Assembly: GCF_900107115.1 (NCBI RefSeq)
Contig: NZ_FNOS01000008.1
Coordinates: 1 to 60,244 of the forward strand
Source: Salimicrobium album
Lineage (GTDB): Bacteria; Bacillota; Bacilli; Bacillales; Halobacillaceae
DNA length: 60,244 nt
Reading direction: 5' to 3'
The first letter of the stretch is position 1. Every line of letters begins with the position of its first letter. Below the pieces are notes generated by a model. That model saw nothing but the letters and a program-made list of their open reading frames with translations, was not told the DNA's origin and searched no databases. Positions 1 through 8,333 of the stretch are shown one piece after another. A program made the position numbers and the translations under genes.

Positions 1-104
1 TAATCGTTACCTTCAAGCCCGTCTTTTCTCTGCGAAGGGTACGATTCCTACCTAATCGTTACCTTCAAGCCCATCTTTTCCCTGCGAAGGGCACGATTCC
101 CGGC
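1..104. repeat. Tandem 52-bp repeat built from a palindrome
   Basis: Two consecutive 52-bp units (1-52 and 53-104) differ at only a few positions, and a third unit begins TAATCGT at 105 and then diverges. Inside each unit AATCGTTACCTTC at the left is mirrored by GAAGGGTACGATT or GAAGGGCACGATT at the right, so each unit can fold into a hairpin of about 13 bp with a loop of roughly 20 nt. The array touches the window edge, so its full length is unknown. It lies past the terminator of mqo. Confidence 0.85.
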
Positions 105-162
105 TAATCGTGACGGTCGGACCGTGAAACAGGCCGCCAGGGGCACGCAAAAAATCGGCGCC

Positions 163-200
163 ACACAAAAAAGCCTCTCCCCCAGTCGGAGGAGAGGCTT
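163..200 (-). terminator. Intrinsic terminator of mqo
   Basis: AAGCCTCTCC (171-180) pairs perfectly with GGAGAGGCTT (191-200). On the minus strand the hairpin is followed by a T-rich run (A-run at 165-172 on the plus strand). It starts 8 nt past the mqo stop. Confidence 0.9.
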
Positions 201-207
201 ATGGCGT

Positions 208-1713
208 TCAGTTGTTGCTTGTAGCCATGCGTCCTGTAAGATTCAGCGTTTCCGTCGTGTATTCCTGGATTTCCTGAATAAGCTGGCGATCATCCGCGAG
301 AGTCACCCCGTACGATGGTACCATTTCTTTAATTTTAGGTTCCCATTCGTCCATGTAGTCCGGGAAGCACTCCTTCATCAGATCGAACATGATTGACACG
401 GCTGTCGATGCTCCCGGGGATGCCCCGAGAAGAGCTGCGATGGAGCCGTTCGCTCCTGTGACGAGTTCCGTTCCGAACTGCAGTGTCCCCCGCCCTTCTT
501 CTTCCGTATCTTTCAGCACCTGTACGCGCTGACCGGCCGTAACGAGATTCCAGTCTTCGCCGACGGCTTCCGGTACGAATTCACGGAGAGCTTCGACGCG
601 CTCTTCCTTCGAAAGCATCAGCTGCTCAATAAGATACTTCGTAAGCGGCACGTTTTTCACTCCTGCTGCCATCATCGTAAACAGGTTGTCCCGTTTCACG
701 GAAGTCAGGAGGTCCATAAGAGAGCCTGTCTTCTGGAATTTCGGCGAAAAGCCTGCGAACGGTCCGAACAGAAGGGTCTCTTTTCCATCGATGAAGCGGG
801 TATCCAGGTGCGGCACGGACATCGGAGGAGCTCCGACCGGTGCTTTGCTGTATACTTTTCCGCGGTGCTGCTCCACGACTTCCGGTTTATCACAGAAAAG
901 GAACTGTCCGCTTACCGGGAAGCCGCCGAACCCTTGTCCTTCCGGAATGCCGGATTTCTGAAGGAGGTGGAGACTTCCGCCACCGCCTCCGACAAATACG
1001 AAAGGCGCCTGATGGTGTTCGATCCTTCCTTCTTTTTCGTTACGGACACGCACTTCCCAATCTCCGTTATCCAGCTGCTTCAAATCGGAAACTTCCTGGT
1101 TGTAACGGACATCCACGTTTCCGGTAGTCGCCTGTTCAAACAGAAGACGGGTGAGCACACCGAAATTGACGTCCGTGCCGGAGTCGATTTTCGTAGCGGC
1201 GATCGCTTCGCCTTCCGGACGGTTGTTCATCATAAGCGGAAGCCAGTTCTTCAATGTTTCAAGGTCTTCCGCATACTTCATCCCTTCAAAAAGTGGATGC
1301 GCTATCATTTTCTCGTAACGTTTTCTTAAGAAATCCACGTGATCCTCACCGTGTACGAAGCTGATGTGCGGAACCGGCTGGATGAATTCCTGCGGATCCC
1401 TGATGAGGTCCTGCTTTACGAGAAACGACCAGAACTGTTTGGATACTTCGAATTTCTCGTTGATACTTACGGCTTTGCTGATGTCGATGGAGCCGTCCTC
1501 TTTTTCTTTCGTGTAGTTCAGCTCACACAGAGCCGCGTGTCCCGTTCCCGCGTTGTTCCACACGTTCGAGCTTTCTCTGCCCGGTTCATCGAGCCGTTCG
1601 AATACTTTAATGTTCCACTCAGGAGCCAGTTCCTTCAAAAGCGTTGCCAACGTGGCACTCATAATCCCGGCACCAATCAAAATGACTTCTTTTTGTGTAC
1701 GTTGATTACTCAT
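208..1713 (-). CDS. mqo: Malate:quinone oxidoreductase
   Basis: FAD-dependent, membrane-associated enzyme that oxidises malate to oxaloacetate and passes electrons to the quinone pool, so it feeds the respiratory chain in place of, or beside, NAD-linked malate dehydrogenase. The 501-residue length is the family norm. The N-terminus carries the dinucleotide-binding stretch [16 protein letters not shown] (about residues 12-27), and the conserved glycine-rich segment [16 protein letters not shown] sits near the middle. The ATG is preceded by GGAGAAGG at good spacing. It appears monocistronic, with its own terminator, and is separated by about 155 bp from the permease upstream. Recognition is by overall sequence; I see no truncation. 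Confidence 0.95.
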   Translation of the reverse strand: MSNQRTQKEVILIGAGIMSATLATLLKELAPEWNIKVFERLDEPGRESSNVWNNAGTGHAALCELNYTKEKEDGSIDISKAVSINEKFEVSKQFWSFLVKQDLIRDPQEFIQPVPHISFVHGEDHVDFLRKRYEKMIAHPLFEGMKYAEDLETLKNWLPLMMNNRPEGEAIAATKIDSGTDVNFGVLTRLLFEQATTGNVDVRYNQEVSDLKQLDNGDWEVRVRNEKEGRIEHHQAPFVFVGGGGGSLHLLQKSGIPEGQGFGGFPVSGQFLFCDKPEVVEQHRGKVYSKAPVGAPPMSVPHLDTRFIDGKETLLFGPFAGFSPKFQKTGSLMDLLTSVKRDNLFTMMAAGVKNVPLTKYLIEQLMLSKEERVEALREFVPEAVGEDWNLVTAGQRVQVLKDTEEEGRGTLQFGTELVTGANGSIAALLGASPGASTAVSIMFDLMKECFPDYMDEWEPKIKEMVPSYGVTLADDRQLIQEIQEYTTETLNLTGRMATSNN

Positions 1714-1743
1714 ATATCCGATCCTTCTCCCTATGTATTGAAG

Positions 1744-1790
1744 AAAAGATGCATCGTTGCAGGCTAGGCTTCACTGAATGTACATCTTTT
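1744..1790 (-). terminator. Possible terminator after the scoA-gntP operon
   Basis: CATCTTTT (1783-1790) and AAAAGATG (1744-1751) form an 8-bp stem with a 31-nt loop between the permease stop and mqo, ending in a T-rich tract on the minus strand. The long loop makes this a moderate call. Confidence 0.4.
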
Positions 1791-1869
1791 CCAGTATATT
1801 TTATTCCATAAACAGTTTACCACTATTGGCATCAAAATTAAATATACAACCCTCGAACCTTCCTATTTA

Positions 1870-3153
1870 TTAAAGAACACCGATAGTGTTAAGCAGAATG
1901 ACGACGGCTACGGAAATAATAGGGATAAGGATGGCTACGACAAAAATATCACGGTAGCTGTCTTTATGAGTCATTCCTGTAATAGCGAAAAGGGTAAGGA
2001 CCGCTCCGTTATGCGGAAGTGCGTCCAGTCCGCCGGAGGAAAGGGAGGCCACCCGGTGGAAAGCTTCCGGACTTATGCCCGTATCGAGAGCTATCTGATA
2101 GTATTTGGAACCGAGTGCTTCAAGAGCGATCCCCATTCCCCCGGAAGCAGATCCCGTCGCTCCCGCAAGAACGTTGACTGCAACCGCCTCTGATATGAGC
2201 GGGTTGCCTTTGACACCCATGAGCATTTCCGTCAGGCGCTCAAACCCAGGGACTTCCCGGACGACGGTACCGAACCCGACGGCCGCACTCGTATTGATGA
2301 TCGCAAGTACCGAGCCGCTCGCCCCTTTGTTCATCGCACCGATGAATTTCGCGTACTTCGTAACGTTCAAAAGCATGATCAGAACGATTCCTGAAATAAG
2401 GGCGGTGACGATATCCCACTGCAGCAGATTCAGCGTTAGAAGGACGGTCAAAAGCGGCAGTATCGAAAGGACGAACATCGGCGTTTTTTCATCTTCCCCC
2501 ACGTTCTCTTTTTCCTCCGGTTCAAAGAAGGTCTCCCCCTTCTCCCTCAATTTCTGTTCCCGGTGGCGAAGGTAAAGGTAACCGCCGACCGCCATAATAA
2601 TTCCGGCGATGATTCCCATTACAGGTGCAGCCATCGCATCCGTTTCAAAATACTCCATCGGAATCAGGTTCTGGATCTGCGGCGACCCCGGCAGTGCCGT
2701 CATCGTGAAGGTGAAAGCCCCGAGCGCCACGGTAGCCGGTATAAGCTTACGGCTGATATTCGCTTCCCGGAATAAAGACAGGGCCAAAGGATAAACGGCG
2801 AATACGACGACAAAGAGGCTTACACCCCCATACGTCAGCACGGCTGCAGATACGAGCACTCCGAGGATAGCACGGTTCGTTCCGATAACCCTCGTAAAAG
2901 CGACCGCAACGGAACGCGCCATTCCCGTGTCCTCCATCAGCTTCCCGAAGATGGCCCCGAGCATGAAAACGGGGAACCATGATTTCGCAAAGTCTACGAA
3001 CCCTCCCATATACGTATCTTTATAGGCGTCGAGCAGATCGAGCCCGCCCGTAAGCGCCACGACTCCGGCAGCAATCGGCGCCACCCAGATAATCGACCAT
3101 CCGATATAGGCGAGAACCATTAATACGACGAGTCCAAGAAAAATTCCAAACAT
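1870..3153 (-). CDS. GntP-family permease, probably for 3-hydroxybutyrate or a related acid
   Basis: Polytopic inner-membrane transporter of 427 residues. Nearly the whole chain is hydrophobic helices, broken by one charged loop at about residues 205-232 (EKENVGEDEKTP). Sequence and setting match the GntP/YxjC group. It is the last gene of a minus-strand operon whose other members are the two CoA-transferase subunits and 3-hydroxybutyrate dehydrogenase, the order found around yxjC in Bacillus subtilis. By inference it imports the hydroxy- or keto-acid that the upstream enzymes degrade. The ATG has AAAGGAGGAGTAATCGC directly upstream. The substrate is inferred from neighbours, not from sequence; gluconate is the historical alternative for the family. 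Confidence 0.85.
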   Translation of the reverse strand: MFGIFLGLVVLMVLAYIGWSIIWVAPIAAGVVALTGGLDLLDAYKDTYMGGFVDFAKSWFPVFMLGAIFGKLMEDTGMARSVAVAFTRVIGTNRAILGVLVSAAVLTYGGVSLFVVVFAVYPLALSLFREANISRKLIPATVALGAFTFTMTALPGSPQIQNLIPMEYFETDAMAAPVMGIIAGIIMAVGGYLYLRHREQKLREKGETFFEPEEKENVGEDEKTPMFVLSILPLLTVLLTLNLLQWDIVTALISGIVLIMLLNVTKYAKFIGAMNKGASGSVLAIINTSAAVGFGTVVREVPGFERLTEMLMGVKGNPLISEAVAVNVLAGATGSASGGMGIALEALGSKYYQIALDTGISPEAFHRVASLSSGGLDALPHNGAVLTLFAITGMTHKDSYRDIFVVAILIPIISVAVVILLNTIGVL

Positions 3154-3186
3154 GCGATTACTCCTCCTTTAGTTTACATTCCGTAT

Positions 3187-3960
3187 TTACTGAGCCGTGT
3201 ACCCGCCATCGATGACAACCGCCTGACCTGTCACCCCGCGGGCTTTATCACCGGCCAGAAACAGGGCGTAATCCGCCACTTCCTGTACGGAAAGCAGGCG
3301 TTTCTGGGGAACGAGCGGATAAATGACGTCTTCCAGAACGTTTTCGAGAGACGTGTTTCTGTTCTCTGCCAGGTCTTCAAGCTGATTCCGGACGAGCGGC
3401 GTATCCACATAGCCCGGGCAAAGAGCATTCACCGTAATGCCGTGCTCTGCACCTTCGAGCGACGTCACTTTCGTCAGGCCGATCACCCCGTGTTTGGAGC
3501 TGTTGTAGGCGGCCTTGCCGGCAAATCCGACGAGCCCGTTAATGGAGGACATATTCAGGATCCGGCCGCTCCCCTGCTTTTTCATTACCGGAAATACGTG
3601 CTTCGTTGCCATGAACGGAGCCACCAGCATCACCCGGTTGATCAGTTCAAATTTTTCTGTCGGAAAATCCTCGACGGACGCCACGTGCTGTAGTCCTGCA
3701 TTATTGATCAGGACGTCGAGCCGGCCGTACGTATCCACTACGTAGTCGATCGCCTGCTGGATTTCTTCTTCTTTCGTTACGTCACAGACGACCCCTTCGC
3801 TTTCATACCCTGAATCTCTCAAGGTTCCCGCCGCATCCTTCACCTTCGCTTCGTCTATATCACTGAGCACGACTTTGGCTCCCTCTTTCGCAAAAGCCGC
3901 CCCCACTTCATAACCGATACCGCTTGCTGCTCCTGTAATAAATACGATCTGTCCTTTCAT
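3187..3960 (-). CDS. 3-hydroxybutyrate dehydrogenase (SDR)
   Basis: Cytoplasmic NAD-dependent short-chain dehydrogenase of 257 residues that interconverts 3-hydroxybutyrate and acetoacetate. Visible SDR landmarks are the cofactor loop TGAASGIG (residues 10-17), NNAG in the LINNAGLQ segment (about residue 90), the catalytic Ser in MSSINGLVG, and the Tyr/Lys pair in AYNSSKHG. The sequence resembles the B. subtilis YxjF/BdhA group. It lies between scoB and the permease, each gap below 40 bp, with GAGGAGACGAA before the ATG. In this operon it would make the acetoacetate that ScoAB activates with CoA. Substrate assignment rests on family resemblance plus operon context. Confidence 0.88.
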   Translation of the reverse strand: MKGQIVFITGAASGIGYEVGAAFAKEGAKVVLSDIDEAKVKDAAGTLRDSGYESEGVVCDVTKEEEIQQAIDYVVDTYGRLDVLINNAGLQHVASVEDFPTEKFELINRVMLVAPFMATKHVFPVMKKQGSGRILNMSSINGLVGFAGKAAYNSSKHGVIGLTKVTSLEGAEHGITVNALCPGYVDTPLVRNQLEDLAENRNTSLENVLEDVIYPLVPQKRLLSVQEVADYALFLAGDKARGVTGQAVVIDGGYTAQ

Positions 3961-3975
3961 TTCGTCTCCTCCTTT

Positions 3976-4653
3976 TTAATAACCCGCTTCTTTCAGTGAT
4001 CCGCTCACTTCGAGTGGTGCTTCCGTGCTGTCTATAACCTCCTGGACGGTAAATCCTTCCGCCACTTCCCGGAGTAGGAGACCTGCGTCCGTTACGTCGA
4101 TGACAGCCCGGTCCGTTATAATACGGTCCACGACTCCCTTCCCGGTAAGCGGGAGCGTGCATTCCTTCAGTATTTTCGGAGTCCCGTGTTTGCTGACGTG
4201 GTCCATAATGATGACGATCTTTTTCGCCCCGTGCACGATATCCATCGCGCCGCCCATGCCTTTGATCACTTTGCCGGGAATCATCCAGTTGGCCAGATCT
4301 CCGTTCGCTGCCACTTCCATTCCGCCGAGAATTGCAAGATCCAGATGCTCCCCGCGAATCATCGCGAAGGATTCGGCGCTGCTGCAGTAGGAACCGCTGA
4401 CAGATGCGGTCACCGTCTCCTTCCCAGCGTTGATCAGATCCGGGTCCACTTCCGATTCATAAGGCGACGGACCGATTCCGAGCAGCCCGTTTTCCGACTG
4501 CAGCACCACTTCTTTCCCGGGCTGTATATAATTTGCCACCATCGTCGGCATACCGATACCGAGGTTTACGTAGAAACCGCTTTCAATTTCGCGTTCGGCT
4601 CTTCTTGCTATTTTTTCTCTCTGGACTGCTTTGTCCTGTTTTACAGTGCTCAT
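3976..4653 (-). CDS. scoB: 3-oxoacid CoA-transferase subunit B
   Basis: Beta subunit of succinyl-CoA:3-ketoacid CoA-transferase, which moves CoA from succinyl-CoA to acetoacetate. The 225-residue protein has the SENGLLGIGP motif (about residues 53-62) whose glutamate is the catalytic residue that forms the enzyme-CoA thioester in this family, and the NLGIGMP segment near residue 31. It follows scoA by 16 bp and precedes the dehydrogenase by 15 bp, so it is surely co-transcribed. Its ATG carries GAAGGAGGAGTCGAA. Together with ScoA it commits ketone bodies to acetoacetyl-CoA and the TCA cycle. Confidence 0.93.
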   Translation of the reverse strand: MSTVKQDKAVQREKIARRAEREIESGFYVNLGIGMPTMVANYIQPGKEVVLQSENGLLGIGPSPYESEVDPDLINAGKETVTASVSGSYCSSAESFAMIRGEHLDLAILGGMEVAANGDLANWMIPGKVIKGMGGAMDIVHGAKKIVIIMDHVSKHGTPKILKECTLPLTGKGVVDRIITDRAVIDVTDAGLLLREVAEGFTVQEVIDSTEAPLEVSGSLKEAGY

Positions 4654-4669
4654 TTCGACTCCTCCTTCG

Positions 4670-5365
4670 TTATGCTTCCTGACGCACGGTCAGACGTTCA
4701 ATTCTTTTCTCCTGCTGTCCTTCGATAAGACCCTGGACGTAGATTCCCGGCGTATGGATGTGATCGCCGTCCAGTTCTCCGGGATCCACGAGTTCTTCGA
4801 CTTCGGCAATCGTCACTTTCCCGGCTGCCGCTATTTCCGGATTGAAGTTGCGGGCGGTTTTGTTGTAGACGAGATTCCCGAAACGGTCCGCGCGCGCTGC
4901 CCGGACCAGACTCACATCAGCCGTGAGCGCTTCCTCCAGCACGTATTCTCTGCCGTCGAATTCCCGGATCTCTTTTCCTTCGGCAATCGGTGTTCCGACT
5001 CCGGCGGGTGTATAAAAAGCGGGAATCCCTGCACCTCCGGCCCGGATTTTTTCTGCCAGTGACCCCTGCGGCGTAAGCTCGACTTCCAGCTCCCCCGCAA
5101 GAACCTGCCGTTCAAACTCCTTGTTTTCCCCGACGTATGACCCGATCATCTTATCAATCTGCTTATTCTCAAGCAGAAGGCCGAGTCCCCAGTCGTCCAC
5201 TCCGCAGTTGTTGGAGATGACCGTCAGATGTTTCGCTCCGGATTCGACGATGCCGAGTATGAGATTCTCCGGTATCCCGACGAGCCCGAACCCTCCTACC
5301 ATCACAGTGGAATGATCCCTTATTTCCTTAACCGCTTCCTGAAACGTTGTATATATCTTTTTCAT
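4670..5365 (-). CDS. scoA: 3-oxoacid CoA-transferase subunit A
   Basis: Alpha subunit partner of ScoB, about 231 residues, with the glycine-rich [15 protein letters not shown] segment near the N-terminus and [20 protein letters not shown] in the middle, both typical of class I CoA-transferases. I place the start at ATG 5365 rather than the in-frame GTG at 5374. AAGGGAG sits 8 nt before that ATG, and the sigma-54 promoter just upstream predicts a transcript start near 5382, which would leave the GTG with no usable ribosome binding site. It is the first gene of the scoA-scoB-dehydrogenase-permease operon. Confidence 0.92.
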   Translation of the reverse strand: MKKIYTTFQEAVKEIRDHSTVMVGGFGLVGIPENLILGIVESGAKHLTVISNNCGVDDWGLGLLLENKQIDKMIGSYVGENKEFERQVLAGELEVELTPQGSLAEKIRAGGAGIPAFYTPAGVGTPIAEGKEIREFDGREYVLEEALTADVSLVRAARADRFGNLVYNKTARNFNPEIAAAGKVTIAEVEELVDPGELDGDHIHTPGIYVQGLIEGQQEKRIERLTVRQEA

Positions 5366-5392
5366 ATGTTCCACTCCCTTCTCCCTTACTTA

Positions 5393-5409
5393 TGCAAGAA
5401 TCGTGCCAA
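5393..5409 (-). promoter_or_regulatory. Sigma-54 (-24/-12) promoter of the scoA operon
   Basis: The minus strand reads TTGGCACGATTCTTGCA, a full match to the sigma-54 consensus TTGGCACG-N4-TTGCA with GG and GC at the obligatory spacing. The predicted start is near 5382, only about 17 nt before the scoA ATG. The gene just upstream encodes a sigma-54 activator. Confidence 0.92.
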
Positions 5410-5449
5410 CTTTCCGGACGCCGGCAGACAGGGGTATCTTTTTCTCCTT

Positions 5450-5465
5450 TTCCGGATTTCCGGAA
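5450..5465. promoter_or_regulatory. Possible activator binding site (TTCCGG dyads)
   Basis: TTCCGGATTTCCGGAA lies about 42 bp upstream of the -24 element, and a further TTCCGGA occurs at 5412-5418. The repeated TTCCGGA motif between activator gene and promoter is a reasonable candidate for the upstream activating sequence; the assignment is inference. Confidence 0.45.
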
Positions 5466-5504
5466 AAATTTCGGCACACCCTTATGAAAACCCTTACATC
5501 ATAA

Positions 5505-5554
5505 ATAAAAAACCATTCCGGATTTGCGGAATAGTTTCCGCTTTTCCGGAATGG
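5505..5554 (-). terminator. Terminator of the sigma-54 activator gene
   Basis: CCATTCCGG (5513-5521) and CCGGAATGG (5546-5554) form a perfect outer stem, and GCGGAA/TTCCGC forms an inner one. On the minus strand the hairpin runs into TTTTTT. It separates the activator from the scoA promoter. Confidence 0.85.
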
Positions 5555-5581
5555 CTGTTTTGTGAAGGTGTCACCTGCCAG

Positions 5582-6937
5582 TCATATACCGTATTTTTTC
5601 GCTTTATCATAAAGGCTCGTCTTTCCGATGCCGAGATGTGCAGCGGCCGCATTTTTGTCCCCCGAGGTCCTCGTGAGAGCCTGCTCGATCGTTTCTTTCT
5701 CCACTCGTTCCAGTATCGTTTTCAGGCTTTCCTCTTCGGTAACGGAAGCGGCTGTTATACTCCCGGGAAGGTCGGACACTTCGATGTAAGACCCGTCCGC
5801 CATATGCACCGCCGACTCGATCGTATTTTCAAGTTCACGTATGTTTCCGGGCCACGGATACCCCTCAAGCACCTGAATGGTCGCTTCGGAGAATCCCTCG
5901 ACTTTCTTCCTCCTGCTGTCCCCGGTTTTACTGAGGATGTATTTGGCAAGCAGACGGATATCTTCCGGCCGTTCGCGCAAGGGAGGGATATCGACAGACA
6001 CGACGTTGATCCGGTAGTACAGGTCTTCCCGAAACTCCTGGCGGCTGATCAGTTCCTCAAGCGCCTGATTCGTAGCTGCCACGACGCGTACGTCCACCAG
6101 TTCGGATGTCTCCGAGCCGAGCGGCTCCACTTCCCCTTCCTGCAGGGCACGTAATATTTTCACCTGGGCGTGCAGCGGCATGTCCCCGACTTCATCGAGA
6201 AAAAGCGTCCCGCCGTCGGCAAGCTGGAACTTACCGGCTTTCCCGCCTTTTTTCGCCCCGGTGAACGCTCCTTCCTCATAGCCGAACAGCTCCGCTTCAA
6301 ACAGCTGCTCGGGGATTGCTGCACAGTTCACTTTGATAAAGGGTTCCCCGTTCCGCTCACTTAAATTGTGGAGACTGTGAGCGAACAGTTCCTTCCCGGT
6401 CCCACTTTCCCCTCGCAACAGCACAGATGCATCCCCTGTCGCCATCTTTCTTACCGTGTCTTTCACTTCCATCATTTTCGGGGAATGGGAGACGATGTTA
6501 TGAAGGGAGTAGGAGGCGCCGGTGTTCTTTTTGAAATTTTCCCGGTAGGACTCAAGCTCCATCAGCAGTTCTTTGACATTCGTGTTCATCACTTTCCACT
6601 CATCCGTATCACGGAACAGCACCATACCAAACGCCCCTGTAAGCTCTCCGTCTTCAAAGACAGGAATGCGGTTGGCGATCATGTAGTCCCCGCGTATGTA
6701 CTGAAGATCCGCCACCTCTTCCCGGCCCGTTTCCACTACGATATGCATACGCGTGTTTTCGATGACTTCCGTAACGTGTCGTCCTTCGGCTTTTTTCCGG
6801 TCCACACCGATAAAATCAGCATACCCGCTGTTTATATAAGTGATGACCCCTTCTTTATCGACTACGACGATGCAATGTTCCGTACTCCCGAATAACGTCT
6901 CGAACATATATTTATTCCGTTTCTCAAATAAAGACAT
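5582..6937 (-). CDS. Sigma-54-dependent activator (PAS / AAA+ / Fis HTH)
   Basis: Cytoplasmic enhancer-binding protein of 451 residues. An N-terminal PAS domain (about 10-115) is followed by the AAA+ ATPase with Walker A GESGTGKE (about 172-179), the sigma-54 contact loop GAFTGA (about 220) and the R-finger region. A C-terminal Fis-type helix-turn-helix ends HLGIGKTSLYDKAKKYGI. The GTG/ATG pair at the start gives two options; ATG 6937 has AAAGGAG at 7 nt and is preferred. It sits directly upstream of a textbook sigma-54 promoter serving scoAB, so it very likely activates ketone-body use, with the PAS domain sensing a small ligand. The signal is unknown. Confidence 0.93.
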   Translation of the reverse strand: MSLFEKRNKYMFETLFGSTEHCIVVVDKEGVITYINSGYADFIGVDRKKAEGRHVTEVIENTRMHIVVETGREEVADLQYIRGDYMIANRIPVFEDGELTGAFGMVLFRDTDEWKVMNTNVKELLMELESYRENFKKNTGASYSLHNIVSHSPKMMEVKDTVRKMATGDASVLLRGESGTGKELFAHSLHNLSERNGEPFIKVNCAAIPEQLFEAELFGYEEGAFTGAKKGGKAGKFQLADGGTLFLDEVGDMPLHAQVKILRALQEGEVEPLGSETSELVDVRVVAATNQALEELISRQEFREDLYYRINVVSVDIPPLRERPEDIRLLAKYILSKTGDSRRKKVEGFSEATIQVLEGYPWPGNIRELENTIESAVHMADGSYIEVSDLPGSITAASVTEEESLKTILERVEKETIEQALTRTSGDKNAAAAHLGIGKTSLYDKAKKYGI

Positions 6938-7020
6938 CACTGAACTCCTTTTAGGATAGTTGTTGTCAAAAAGTTTACCACGTCCTGTCTGTGGTGACTA
7001 CATTGCCCCGGGTGCCGGAC

Positions 7021-7056
7021 ATAAAAATACCTGCCCGGAGAGACCCCGGACAGGTA
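7021..7056 (-). terminator. Terminator of the DUF2187 gene
   Basis: CTGCCCGG (7031-7038) pairs with CCGGACAG (7046-7053) with one wobble, extended by TAC/GTA outside. The minus-strand product ends in ATTTTTAT. Confidence 0.85.
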
Positions 7057-7071
7057 CGCTGCCTGAATTTA

Positions 7072-7305
7072 TTATTCCACGGACGTTTCGGCCGCCCGTG
7101 AGACGATATGGTAGTTTTTATGGTTGACGCAGGTAAGGTAAGAGGAATTTTCCCGATCAGGAAGTTCTTCCATCACGCGTAAATCGACGATCACTGAATT
7201 TGCACATCCGGACGGAACGACTTTTCCCATCCACTGCTCTTTCTTGCGTGTAAATGTTACGATATCTCCGATTTGAGCTTGCACATTCTCTTCGACAGTA
7301 GACAT
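7072..7305 (-). CDS. DUF2187 (YkvS-like) small protein
   Basis: A 77-residue soluble protein of the DUF2187 family, recognised from QIGDIVTFTRKKEQWMGKVV, the NSVIVDL core and the C-terminal YLTCVNHKNYHIV. These look like a small beta-barrel (KOW/Tudor-like) fold, and the function is not established. I start it at ATG 7305, 8 nt after AGGGGAG; an in-frame ATG 84 nt further upstream lacks a ribosome binding site and would add residues unlike the family. It is monocistronic with its own terminator. Confidence 0.82.
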   Translation of the reverse strand: MSTVEENVQAQIGDIVTFTRKKEQWMGKVVPSGCANSVIVDLRVMEELPDRENSSYLTCVNHKNYHIVSRAAETSVE

Positions 7306-7409
7306 TCGAACGACTCCCCTTTTAACATTTTCTCTCATTTTAGGTGGAAACGATTTCAAAATCAAGGGGGATTGTGCAAAAGGTTGCACTTCTGCGTGTG
7401 TAATATAAA

Positions 7410-7435
7410 CAAAAACCGGACACCACGGGGGTCCG
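7410..7435 (-). terminator. Terminator of the patatin gene
   Basis: CGGAC (7417-7421) and GTCCG (7431-7435) form a short stem followed on the minus strand by GTTTTTG. The stem is weak but correctly placed 3 nt after the stop. Confidence 0.6.
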
Positions 7436-7437
7436 AT

Positions 7438-8286
7438 TCATTGCAAAAATTCATTAAGAGAGGCTTCCAGTTGCTGTGTATCCCTGATGCCCCGCTCGTA
7501 GAGGGTGGTCAATTTCCCTTTGTTGCGCTCGACCCGGCCGACCCCCGGAGCATGAGAGGGGGAAATGACGAATACATTCCCTTTCCGCTCTTCTTCTCTT
7601 ATGTAGTCCAGTGTTTCGTTATAAACAATGTGCCGTTTCTCCATCGCCCGCAGCAGCCCGGGGTATTCCCGGTACTTCCGCTTCATGTACCAGCCGACCG
7701 ACTGCGGCTTTTTGTAATAATCGCGCACCTGGGTCAGCACAACTACGTTCTTTCTGTTCCCCCGGCTGATGGATCTCATAAGAGGGATGGGGTCGGCAAT
7801 CCCGCCATCCATCAGCATACGGTTGTTAAACGGGACGGGAGGGGCCACCATCGGCAGAGAACTCGAAGCCCGCATGAGCGTCAGCATATGTTCATTGTAG
7901 TTTTCCTTATCGAAAAATACCGCTTCCCCGGTAACGCAGTCCGTCGTACCGATTTCGAACTCTTCTTTCGCCTGAGCAAATGTATGATAATCAAAAGGTT
8001 CCAGTCGGTTCGGCAGCGTATCAAAAAGAAAGTCCATACCGAACAGCTGTCGTTTCCTGAGAAGATTGCGCAGCGACAGATAGTCGGGATGCTTTACGTA
8101 ATCGATGAGCACTGCCCGGTTGCGGTCCAGCTGCCGTGCGACATAGGAAGAGCCGTTGCAGGCTCCGGCAGACACTCCGTTGACGTAAGGGAGATAAATT
8201 CCCGCTTTCATCAGGCGATTGAGAACCCCGGCTGTGTATATACCGCGGCTCCCTCCTCCTTCCAGAACTAATCCGGTCTGTTCCAT
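7438..8286 (-). CDS. Patatin-like phospholipase / esterase
   Basis: Serine hydrolase of the patatin family, 282 residues, probably cytoplasmic because no signal peptide is seen. The oxyanion-hole motif GGGSRG is at residues 10-15, the nucleophile Ser39 is in GVSAG, and the catalytic Asp is in the DGG of LMDGGIADPIP (about residue 157), so the Ser-Asp dyad is complete. It belongs to the bacterial YqhO/RssA-like branch, whose substrates are mostly unknown acyl lipids. A strong AGGAGGAATTTT precedes the ATG. It has no obvious operon partner. Confidence 0.9.
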   Translation of the reverse strand: MEQTGLVLEGGGSRGIYTAGVLNRLMKAGIYLPYVNGVSAGACNGSSYVARQLDRNRAVLIDYVKHPDYLSLRNLLRKRQLFGMDFLFDTLPNRLEPFDYHTFAQAKEEFEIGTTDCVTGEAVFFDKENYNEHMLTLMRASSSLPMVAPPVPFNNRMLMDGGIADPIPLMRSISRGNRKNVVVLTQVRDYYKKPQSVGWYMKRKYREYPGLLRAMEKRHIVYNETLDYIREEERKGNVFVISPSHAPGVGRVERNKGKLTTLYERGIRDTQQLEASLNEFLQ

Positions 8287-8333
8287 AAAATTCCTCCTGT
8301 TGCTTCCATTCTACCTTTTTCTATGCAGGTACT

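Noticed and set aside
1-119. CRISPR array
   Set aside because: The repeats are contiguous without unique spacers, and no cas genes are near.
5228-6154. A 308-codon open frame on the plus strand
   Set aside because: It lies antisense to the sigma-54 activator and scoA, has no ribosome binding site and no family resemblance; long shadow frames are expected in GC-rich coding DNA.
7273-8271. A 332-codon open frame opposite the patatin gene
   Set aside because: Same reason: the minus-strand frame has catalytic motifs and a strong binding site, and this one has neither.
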